Position numbers and translations under genes: made by a program. Below, piece after piece: positions 55,971 through 64,000 of a stretch of DNA of 64,000 bases. Below the pieces are notes generated by a model. The model saw only the letters and a program-made list of their open reading frames with translations, did no database searches and was not told the origin of the DNA. Positions within the stretch are counted from its first letter, which is position 1. Every line of letters begins with the position of its first letter. This stretch comes from Lachnospiraceae bacterium C1.1 (lineage in GTDB: Bacteria; Bacillota; Clostridia; Lachnospirales; Lachnospiraceae): assembly GCA_030434875.1 (NCBI GenBank), contig JAUISW010000001.1, positions 2,491,501 to 2,555,500 of the forward strand, written 5' to 3'.

Positions 55971-57026
55971 CTATAATTCAACTTTTTCTTTCATTTTTTC
56001 CTGATCATTTGCCGACTGGACAGCGGTTTTTCCACTGATCTTTCCTTCCGAATAAAGCTTAAAGAGAGAATCATCCATAGTGATTATGTTCTCGTCCTTA
56101 TGGCTTGCTATATACTCGTCAAGCTCATCGATGTCACCGTTTCTTATGATCTGGCGGATCTTATTGTCTACTATCATGATCTCGTAGGCTGGAATTCTGC
56201 CTCCGTCCGTTCCTATCAGGAGCTGCCGCGCAACGGTAGCTTTAAGCGAATTCGCAAGCTTATTTCTGGCCTGCGATCTTCTCTCGTTTGGATAAAGATC
56301 TAAAAGTCCCATTACAGTCTCAGTGGCGCTCATGGTATACATTGACGAAAAGACGAGTCTTCCGGTCTCTGCAGCCATGAAAATCTTTGAAGCTTCCTCT
56401 TCATTTTCAGGACCTTTAAGCTCGAGGACATCCGGATCCTGCCTTAACGCAGAATTCAAAGCTGTTATATAATCCTTTGCATCGAGTCCTATTTCTCTCT
56501 GATTGACTGTTGCCATATTATGGGAATGCAGATATTCTATAGGATCCTCTATCGTTATGATATTGCATGCTCTGGTCGTATTTATCCTCTCGACCATAGA
56601 AGCGATCACAGTTGACTTACCTGATCCGGAAGGCCCGGTTATCATTATAAGTCCCCTGTTCTCATCGCAAAGTGCCATAACATTTTCAGGTATTTTCAGA
56701 ACCGATGAATCCGGTATCTTCATATCAACAAGCCTCAGGGCTATAGTTATGCTACCCCTCTGCTTATAAGCATTTACCCTATATCTTCCGGCTAAAGGTA
56801 TAGATACCGAAAGATCGATCTCACCATCTGTCTCAAAACGTTCTCTCTGATCCGGAGACATGAGATTCAATAATATTTCCAGTGTATCTGATGGCGTCAT
56901 TTTATGAAAATTTGTCGTAACGATCTCTCCGTGCACTCTGAAACGCGGTGATACACCTACGCTTATATGTACATCAGATGCATCTGCCTCCGATGCCTGC
57001 CGAAGCAATTCATATATGTCCAGCAT
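55971..57026 (-). CDS. PilT-like type IV pilus ATPase with degenerate motifs
   Basis: 351 residues with the PilT fold: ASDVHISVGVSPRFRVHGEI, Walker A GPSGSGKST at 131-139, Asp box ITIEDPIEYLHSHN, and RARNKLANSLKATVARQLL-type arm. The Walker B/GEMRD motif is altered (DPDVLELKGPENEEEA, 198-212) and the His box reads SSMYTMSA instead of ATLHTNSA. So ATP hydrolysis or retraction may be reduced, or the protein may be regulatory. GGGGGAGG lies before the ATG. Last gene of lepA-hemW-GGDEF/EAL-pilT. Confidence 0.85.
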   Translation of the reverse strand: MLDIYELLRQASEADASDVHISVGVSPRFRVHGEIVTTNFHKMTPSDTLEILLNLMSPDQRERFETDGEIDLSVSIPLAGRYRVNAYKQRGSITIALRLVDMKIPDSSVLKIPENVMALCDENRGLIMITGPSGSGKSTVIASMVERINTTRACNIITIEDPIEYLHSHNMATVNQREIGLDAKDYITALNSALRQDPDVLELKGPENEEEASKIFMAAETGRLVFSSMYTMSATETVMGLLDLYPNERRSQARNKLANSLKATVARQLLIGTDGGRIPAYEIMIVDNKIRQIIRNGDIDELDEYIASHKDENIITMDDSLFKLYSEGKISGKTAVQSANDQEKMKEKVEL

Positions 57027-57048
57027 GAGCGCCTCCCCCTAGATACGC

Positions 57049-58749
57049 TTAATCTACTCTCCCATTTTTAAGCATTTCCGTAAAATCATCCGCAGGAATA
57101 GGTTTCGAATAATAAAATCCCTGTACAACATCGCAACGGACACTCTTCAGGAAATCAACCTGATCCTTCTTCTCAACACCTTCAGCTATCACAAGAATTC
57201 CAAGCTGTTTAAGCATTCTTACGATATTTTCAACAACTATCTCACCTTTTCTTGTCATGAGAAGTTCATCCATGAAATATTTGTCTATCTTAACCACGTC
57301 AACAGGTGCTTCCCTAAGCATATTGAGCGATGAATATCCGGATCCGAAATCATCCATTTCTATGACGAAGCCCTCATTCTTAAGTTCTGACATTTTTTTG
57401 TAGAGCTTATCTATATTCTTAATGAATAAGGTCTCTGTTATCTCAAGTTCCAGATATTTATTCTCAATACCATGTCTTGCCGTGATCTCATTCAAAGTCT
57501 TTTCTAGGTTTGTATTTGTAATGTGATATCTCGAAATATTGACGGAAACAGGTATGTCATAACCCATCTCCTGTATTTTTGAAATATAAGCTGCCGCTTC
57601 ATTCCACATATATTCATCAAGGCGCTTTATAAAACCGTTTTCTTCAAATATCGGAAGAAAATCATTCGGCATGCGAAACTCACCCTTATGATTCCATCTT
57701 ACAAGTGCTTCTGCTCCATAGATCTTTCCGGTAACGAGGCTTATCTTCGGCTGAAGATACATCAGGAATTCGTGATTTTTCAGCGCATCCTCCATTTCGC
57801 TTTCCATTTCTGAATAACGCTGTCTCTGAATCCTGATCTTATCATTATAAAAGCAATAATTGACATCTCTATTGCCCTTGACACATTTCTTTGCAAGCTG
57901 GCTTCTGTCTGCTAATAGCTGAACCGGAACATCCTTATTTTGAACCTTGTATATACCAAATTCAAGGCTTGCGCCGCATTTCTTGGCTTCCTCCGGATCA
58001 AAATCATCCGTAAGCTTTCTCGTGAATTCTATAAGTTCATCATCTGTTTTATATTTCCTTAAGACCATGAAACCTTCGTCAGAAAAACGGCAGCCCAATT
58101 CTCCCCAGCAAAGATGATTTTTTATACATTTTGAAAGATACTTTACGCATCTCTTTCCGGTATCGGGTCCGAAACGGTCATTTATAACCCCATAATTATC
58201 AATTCCCATGCATATAAGTGCGTATTCATCATCATCGGAAAGAAAGGTCTCTACAACCTTTTCATAGAAAGTCTCCTGATTATATAGCTGAGTAAGACTA
58301 TCGTAGGTAGACCTGTACTCAAGCTCTCTCTTTGCAAGCATCTCAGAATTTACATCCTGTAAAATAACGATAAGACGTACCATCTGATTGTTAAGACCAT
58401 TAAGCTGCTCTGCTGTTATCTTAAACCATCTGATCTTGTCATCTACACATTTAAGTTTCAGCAAAACCCTCTTACGTCCGCCATCCCTGTTAAGTTCTTT
58501 TACAAAATCGTCAAAACGTTCCCTGTCCTGCTGGATCACGGGTAGGCTCAGCAGAAGTGACATCTGATCCACAAGCATTTCGTCGCTAAGCGGAAACATA
58601 TATTCAAAAGACGCACAGATACTGTAACCCTGCTCAAAAGAATCATATTCGAAGACATAGGTTCCACTTATCTCATTTGCCTCTTCGTATCTTTCTATTT
58701 CTCTAATAAAGCGACTCACTGCTTCCATCTCCTCATATTGCACGTCCAT
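57049..58749 (-). CDS. GGDEF-EAL protein, probable c-di-GMP phosphodiesterase
   Basis: 566 residues from the ATG at 58749 (GAGG 9 bases upstream; an ATG at 58755 is possible). N-terminal PAS-like region to about 140; GGDEF domain whose signature is SDEGF at about 223-227 instead of GGDEF, so likely no cyclase activity; EAL domain with EALVRW (at about 347), ELEITETLF, MDDFGSGYSSL, VKIDKYF and IAEGVE, all needed for hydrolysis. Expected to break down c-di-GMP. Between hemW and the pilT-like gene. Confidence 0.9.
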   Translation of the reverse strand: MDVQYEEMEAVSRFIREIERYEEANEISGTYVFEYDSFEQGYSICASFEYMFPLSDEMLVDQMSLLLSLPVIQQDRERFDDFVKELNRDGGRKRVLLKLKCVDDKIRWFKITAEQLNGLNNQMVRLIVILQDVNSEMLAKRELEYRSTYDSLTQLYNQETFYEKVVETFLSDDDEYALICMGIDNYGVINDRFGPDTGKRCVKYLSKCIKNHLCWGELGCRFSDEGFMVLRKYKTDDELIEFTRKLTDDFDPEEAKKCGASLEFGIYKVQNKDVPVQLLADRSQLAKKCVKGNRDVNYCFYNDKIRIQRQRYSEMESEMEDALKNHEFLMYLQPKISLVTGKIYGAEALVRWNHKGEFRMPNDFLPIFEENGFIKRLDEYMWNEAAAYISKIQEMGYDIPVSVNISRYHITNTNLEKTLNEITARHGIENKYLELEITETLFIKNIDKLYKKMSELKNEGFVIEMDDFGSGYSSLNMLREAPVDVVKIDKYFMDELLMTRKGEIVVENIVRMLKQLGILVIAEGVEKKDQVDFLKSVRCDVVQGFYYSKPIPADDFTEMLKNGRVD

Positions 58750-58825
58750 AGACATAATCCTCAATGAAAAACCATTATGTCTTATTGTAACAATTTTTTA
58801 ACACTTACTCAATGATATGCGTGTA

Positions 58826-59951
58826 CTAAAACAAATACTCTGCCATAAGTGTATTCGAAACGTCCATTCCTTTTTCAGAAAATGCCCATCTGTCCTTGAG
58901 ATGTTCTATCATTCCCTCAGACTGCTGTTTCTCTAGTATTTTTCCATATACATCCTTCATTTCCTGACCGAAATAGTTTTTGAAATCAACCTCACTTACA
59001 CCTTCAACTTTTCTTAAGCCTAAAAACATGAATTCTTCCATTTCATCTTTATCTGAAAGTATCTGGGTTTTAACACCGGCCATTCCATTGGAAGCAATAT
59101 ATTGTTTGATATTTCTCGTATTGGAAAAACGAGTGTGTCCCATTAACGATGCCGCTCCGATACCGAATCCCATATACTCTCCCCTGTTCCAGTAGACAAG
59201 GTTATGCCTGCATTCGAAACCGGGTTTCGAAAAATTTGAGATCTCATATCTCATATAACCATGATCAGAAAGATATTTTCTGGTCATTTCATCTATTTCA
59301 ATTTCTGTATTTTCATCGGGAAGCTCTAATTTTCCCTCTGCCTCCATCTTGGCAAAAGGTGTTCCCTCTTCAACTATAAGTGAATAAACCGAAATGTGCT
59401 CCGGATGCAGACCCACAACTCTTTCAAGGCTTATCTGCATCTTCTCGACAGTTTGTTTTGGAAGTGACGACATTAAGTCGATATTGACATTATCAAACCC
59501 CGCTGCCCTGACTATCCCATAAGTATTTAAGAAGATTTTGTAATCATGAATTCGCCCGAGTTTTCTCAACTCATCATCAAAAGTAGACTGCAGGCCTATA
59601 CTCAGGCGATTCACCCCCGCCAGTTTATAGTCTGCAAGCGATGACTTCCGCACGGTCCCGGGATTGACTTCCATGGTGATCTCTACATCATCCGCAAATT
59701 TGAAACGGCGCCTGAGAGCACTCATGATCTTGACAATGTAAAAAGACTGCACACACGACGGCGTACCCCCGCCTATAAAGACAGAGGTAACGATGTGATG
59801 AGAACCGTCAGTGTGCATTATCTCATGCAGAAGAGCGTTCACATATTTATATTTTTTCTCGTCTGTGGCCTGTGCCGAAAGAAAATCGCAATATTTGCAC
59901 TTCTGCTCACAGAACGGGATATGGACGTATATGGCCAAAGGCCTCAATTCT

Positions 59952-59962
<11 letters not shown>
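58826..59962 (-). CDS. hemW: radical SAM heme chaperone HemW
   Basis: 378 residues from the ATG at 59962; a GTG at 59977 is the alternative. Radical SAM motif CEQKCKYC at 18-25 ([17 protein letters not shown]), then [38 protein letters not shown] and the C-terminal HemN domain ([20 protein letters not shown]). Heme-trafficking protein once called coproporphyrinogen oxidase. Overlaps the end of lepA. Confidence 0.94.
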
Positions 59963-61763
<1,801 letters not shown>

Positions 61764-61834
61764 CTATAAAAAACTACCTTTCGTACCTGAGATTCTTTAT
61801 TTCTTTTTTATAAGTTTATCATAATTTTTAACGA

Positions 61835-61869
61835 AAAAAAAGTTCGGACAGAGGGATCCGAACTTTTTT
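61835..61869 (-). terminator. intrinsic terminator downstream of rpsT
   Basis: Arms AAGTTCGGA and TCCGAACTT extended by A/T runs on both sides. On the minus strand it is the first terminator after rpsT, but a MITE-like insertion (61880-62025) now lies between. Confidence 0.88.
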
Positions 61870-61879
61870 AAAAATCATT

Positions 61880-62025
61880 GTTACTGTTCACACCTTACAG
61901 GTGCTCACAGTAACTGGATTTGCCCATTTAAAGATTGCCTTCGGCAATGGGGCAAATCCATATTTCTTGCTGTATGTTTTCTTACGCTCAGCGCAGCAAG
62001 TGCGCAGAGCTATGTGAACAGTAAC
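61880..62025. mobile_element. MITE-like element, copy 1 (146 bp)
   Basis: Terminal inverted repeats GTTACTGTTCACA (61880-61892) and TGTGAACAGTAAC (62013-62025) are perfect over 13 bases. An 8-bp target duplication AAATCATT flanks it (61872-61879 and 62026-62033). No coding sequence. Inside are hairpins: CACC/GGTG near the left end, a long stem GGATTTGCCC (61916) to GGGCAAATCC (61959) with inner ATTGCC/GGCAAT, and a GCGCAG-type stem near the right end. Transposase must be supplied elsewhere. Confidence 0.88.
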
Positions 62026-62058
62026 AAATCATTATATATTTATATATGCAACTAATGC

Positions 62059-62322
62059 TTAAGCCATTTTGTTTACAGCCTTGGTAAGACGTGAAACTTT
62101 TCTTGAAGCGTTGCATTTGTGATAAACGCCTTTTGAGCCAGCCTTCTCAATTGTTGAGATAGCTGATGTAAGAGCTGCTGCTGCTTCTTCCTTATTACCA
62201 GTTGCGATTGCAGCGTAAACCTTCTTTGTAGCGTTCTTTACGCCTGTTCTTACAGACTTGTTTCTGTCTGCTCTCTTTGCGCTTGTGATTATTCTCTTCT
62301 TTGCTGATTTAATGTTAGCCAA
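62059..62322 (-). CDS. rpsT: 30S ribosomal protein S20
   Basis: 87 residues, basic and helical: ANIKSAKKRIITSAKRADRN, then KKVYAAIATGNKEEAAAALT. The start is TTG at 62320-62322, which reads MANIKSAKKR and has GGAGG 8 bases upstream; an ATG at 62337 includes the ribosome site itself and is rejected. E. coli rpsT also uses UUG, a feature linked with its autoregulation. Promoter at 62428-62456. MITE-like copies lie on both sides. Confidence 0.96.
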   Translation of the reverse strand: MANIKSAKKRIITSAKRADRNKSVRTGVKNATKKVYAAIATGNKEEAAAALTSAISTIEKAGSKGVYHKCNASRKVSRLTKAVNKMA

Positions 62323-62427
62323 AGTATTATCCTCCATTTCCCGGAAATTAATTATATCTTTTTACAAGCATGTACTCTTTTTCCATGCCTGACACTTTGA
62401 CTATGGTTTATGAGTGCATACCAGTGT

Positions 62428-62456
62428 ATTTTAATGCCGCAGACTGTTATTGTCAA
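62428..62456 (-). promoter_or_regulatory. sigma-A promoter of rpsT
   Basis: Minus-strand TTGACA (62451-62456), 17-base spacer, TAAAAT (62428-62433), giving a leader of about 100 bases. The 375-base gap 62323-62697 holds this promoter and MITE copy 2. Confidence 0.85.
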
Positions 62457-62495
62457 TACGGATTTTAAAAATTTCAAAATTTTATAGTTTATTCC

Positions 62496-62696
62496 GTTAC
62501 TGTTCACAGGCAAACTGCGCACTCCGCTGCGCAGTTATGCCACAATAACTTTGACTGAACACTGGGTTTTGCCCATTGCCGTATGCGCATAATACTTAGC
62601 GAAGCAAAGCTGAGCTTAGTATATGCCACACAGAGGGGGCAATCTTAAATGGCAAAATCCGTTACTGGAGCACGCTGAAAGCGTGTGAACAGTAAC
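62496..62696. mobile_element. MITE-like element, copy 2 (201 bp)
   Basis: Same 13-bp terminal inverted repeats (62496-62508 and 62684-62696) and its own 8-bp target duplication TTTATTCC (62488-62495 and 62697-62704). Read in reverse, it aligns with copy 1 after the left end (CAGTAACGGATTTTGCC versus CAGTAACTGGATTTGCCC, ATTTAAGATTGCC versus ATTTAAAGATTGCC), so it is inserted in the opposite orientation. It is longer by an internal stretch. Its target duplication covers the stop codon of the neighbouring small gene. Confidence 0.88.
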
Positions 62697-62697
62697 T

Positions 62698-62940
62698 TTA
62701 TTCCTCGAAGGAGACTGTTACGTAGTAGGCCCCGCCCTTGCCTTCCTCTACGTTTGTTACTTTGCCGTGAAGATTTTTCAGGGCTTCGTGGCGGGGGAAG
62801 TTTCCCGACATGGCTATTGCAGGTATTATTGTATAGTAAACGACCAGACCGCCCTGAAGCTGGGACTCCTCTACATCCACTTCAGCTCCCGGAACTATAT
62901 GTTCGTATTTGATCTCCATCTTAAATTTCATATCACGCAT
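62698..62940 (-). CDS. small soluble protein, unknown
   Basis: 80 residues: MRDMKFKMEIKYEHIVPGAE, then YYTIIPAIAMSGNFPRHEAL and KVTNVEEGKGGAYYVTVSFEE. Probably a small beta-rich protein; I do not recognise it. GAGGAG lies about 8 bases before the ATG. It is 13 bases after the acyltransferase gene, so likely co-transcribed. The stop codon lies inside the target duplication of MITE copy 2. Confidence 0.75.
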   Translation of the reverse strand: MRDMKFKMEIKYEHIVPGAEVDVEESQLQGGLVVYYTIIPAIAMSGNFPRHEALKNLHGKVTNVEEGKGGAYYVTVSFEE

Positions 62941-62953
62941 AACTTACTCTCCT

Positions 62954-63847
62954 CTATATAAGTCCCACCATGTCCTTAAGCGCCAGTATTACAAAGCCGT
63001 GTAAAAGATAAACGCCCTTTGTCTTTGCGCCTAATTTTGACATGAAATTAAATTTTATATTCGGTATGAGAAGATAAAAATATATGATACATATAACTGC
63101 TACAAGAAAATGCGCTATCCTGACTTCTGCCGGTTCATGTGATACCGTATAAGGTGCGCATTCATAGAACCAGACATAAGAGACCTTTTTTGTATAGCCT
63201 ATGATAAGACCCATTGCAGCCCCAAATGCCGCAGCAGATGTCATCGAAATGAGCATTTTATGATCATGGTAAAAAGCCTTTAATTTTTCTCTTTTCTCTT
63301 CATCCTTCATCAAGCCCGAAAAATGATGTCCTAATATAAAGAAAGGAAAATATACAAAAATCCTTGAAAGTGTATATTTCATACCTATCTCATGCACATA
63401 ACCTACTGCTATGCTGACCACCAGCGATATTATAAAAAGACTTATCTGAAGCTTTTTTCCTCCGTACGATATCAAAGGAAGAGCAATACTCCATACCGCC
63501 ATTGCCATCATATACCACATGAGCCAGTAGGGCTGGGCATAGGTAAATTTCACATTCCTTACGGGTGTCAGTATATAATTTACATATAAAATATATATGG
63601 TCTGGAAAACAATATAGGGAACTATGATCCCCGTAAATATTTTCTTTAAGTTAAATCTGGCAAAATAACCGGATATAAATATAAAAAGCGGCATGTGAAA
63701 TGAATATATAATCTTATAGATCGTTTTCACATTTCCGCTTTTTAAGAAAAGCTCAAGGAGATGCCCGACAACCACAAGGATTATGAGCATCGCCTTTATA
63801 TTATCCATTCTGTAATCTCTAACTTTATTCTCTTTCACTTTTTCCAC
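62954..63847 (-). CDS. acyltransferase family 3 membrane protein
   Basis: 297 residues, about nine to ten membrane spans. Family-typical start RDYRMDNIKAMLIILVVVGHLLELF with the conserved His in VVGH, then FHMPLFIFISGYFA. Such proteins O-acylate sugars or cell-surface polymers. Start taken as the GTG at 63847 (other GTG at 63838 possible); the frame must begin before RDYR. Follows the mgtE-type gene by 22 bases. Confidence 0.85.
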   Translation of the reverse strand: MEKVKENKVRDYRMDNIKAMLIILVVVGHLLELFLKSGNVKTIYKIIYSFHMPLFIFISGYFARFNLKKIFTGIIVPYIVFQTIYILYVNYILTPVRNVKFTYAQPYWLMWYMMAMAVWSIALPLISYGGKKLQISLFIISLVVSIAVGYVHEIGMKYTLSRIFVYFPFFILGHHFSGLMKDEEKREKLKAFYHDHKMLISMTSAAAFGAAMGLIIGYTKKVSYVWFYECAPYTVSHEPAEVRIAHFLVAVICIIYFYLLIPNIKFNFMSKLGAKTKGVYLLHGFVILALKDMVGLI

Positions 63848-63869
63848 ACTTTTCTTAAATCAGGAAGCG

Positions 63870-64000
63870 TCACCCTATATGCAGGATATGCGTTGCAAAC
63901 TGGAAGTATATCGTAAGGGTCACTGCATCGATTATTGTCGTGAGCATAGGTGATGCCATTACAGCCGGATCAAATCCAAGTCTTTTAGCTATCATAGGAA
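63870..64000 (-). CDS. mgtE: C-terminal end of an MgtE-type magnesium transporter (cut by window edge)
   Basis: The last 43 codons read PMIAKRLGFDPAVMASPMLT, then TIIDAVTLTIYFQFATHI. This matches the conserved final membrane helices of MgtE (LGxDPAxxxxPxxTTxxDxxxxxIYF), a Mg2+ channel. The rest lies beyond the right edge. Confidence 0.82.
   Translation of the reverse strand, partial: PMIAKRLGFDPAVMASPMLTTIIDAVTLTIYFQFATHILHIG

Overview
The window looks like a chromosomal segment of a motile, polysaccharide-degrading Lachnospiraceae (Clostridia) bacterium, perhaps close to Butyrivibrio or Pseudobutyrivibrio. This is inferred from the gene order, the Gram-positive Shine-Dalgarno sites (GGAGG), consensus sigma-A promoters, CodY, FlbD, and a FliY/CheC/CheD chemotaxis set. 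Almost all of the window is coding, most of it on the minus strand, and base composition looks even apart from AT-rich intergenic gaps.

Left part (1-12.5 kb). The window opens inside a dGTPase gene that has no ordinary start codon, followed by a small membrane protein and the rpsB-tsf operon. Next comes an arabinose-polymer locus: a GH51 arabinofuranosidase, two CUT1 ABC permeases and a sugar-binding lipoprotein on the minus strand, a divergent ArsR-type regulator, and a cytoplasmic GH43 enzyme with its own promoter and a palindromic operator-like site. No transporter ATPase is encoded here, so a shared MsiK-type ATPase is expected elsewhere. An hflK-hflC pair (SPFH membrane proteases' partners) follows on the plus strand.

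Centre (12.5-50 kb). This is one very large fla/che cluster read right to left. It starts at a sigma-A promoter near 50,045 and runs flgB flgC fliE fliF fliG fliH fliI fliJ ylxF | fliK flgD (TIGR02530-like) flgE | flbD motA motB fliL fliM fliY cheY fliO fliP fliQ fliR flhB flhA flhF flhG pilZ cheB cheA cheW cheC cheD (membrane ORF) sigD | fapA-like, small ORF, swrB-like, small membrane ORF. Bars mark intrinsic terminators inside the cluster. The flbD gene (55 codons) is short and easily missed; it has a TATAAT box so close that its mRNA may be leaderless, and a sigma-D-type promoter lies further upstream. The order is close to the Bacillus subtilis fla/che operon, including codY at the head and a SwrB-like gene at the tail.

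Right part (50-64 kb). Genes here are codY and topA; a plus-strand comM/yifB-dprA pair; an operon lepA-hemW-(GGDEF/EAL)-pilT-like; rpsT; a small unknown gene; an acyltransferase-3 membrane protein; and the end of an mgtE-type magnesium transporter. The GGDEF domain and the PilT-like ATPase both carry degenerate active-site motifs. Two non-coding elements (146 and 201 bp) flank rpsT. Each has the same 13-bp terminal inverted repeats and its own perfect 8-bp target-site duplication, so they are MITE-like insertions. They lie in opposite orientation and share internal hairpins with compensatory changes. They are the clearest candidates in this window for something not previously described.
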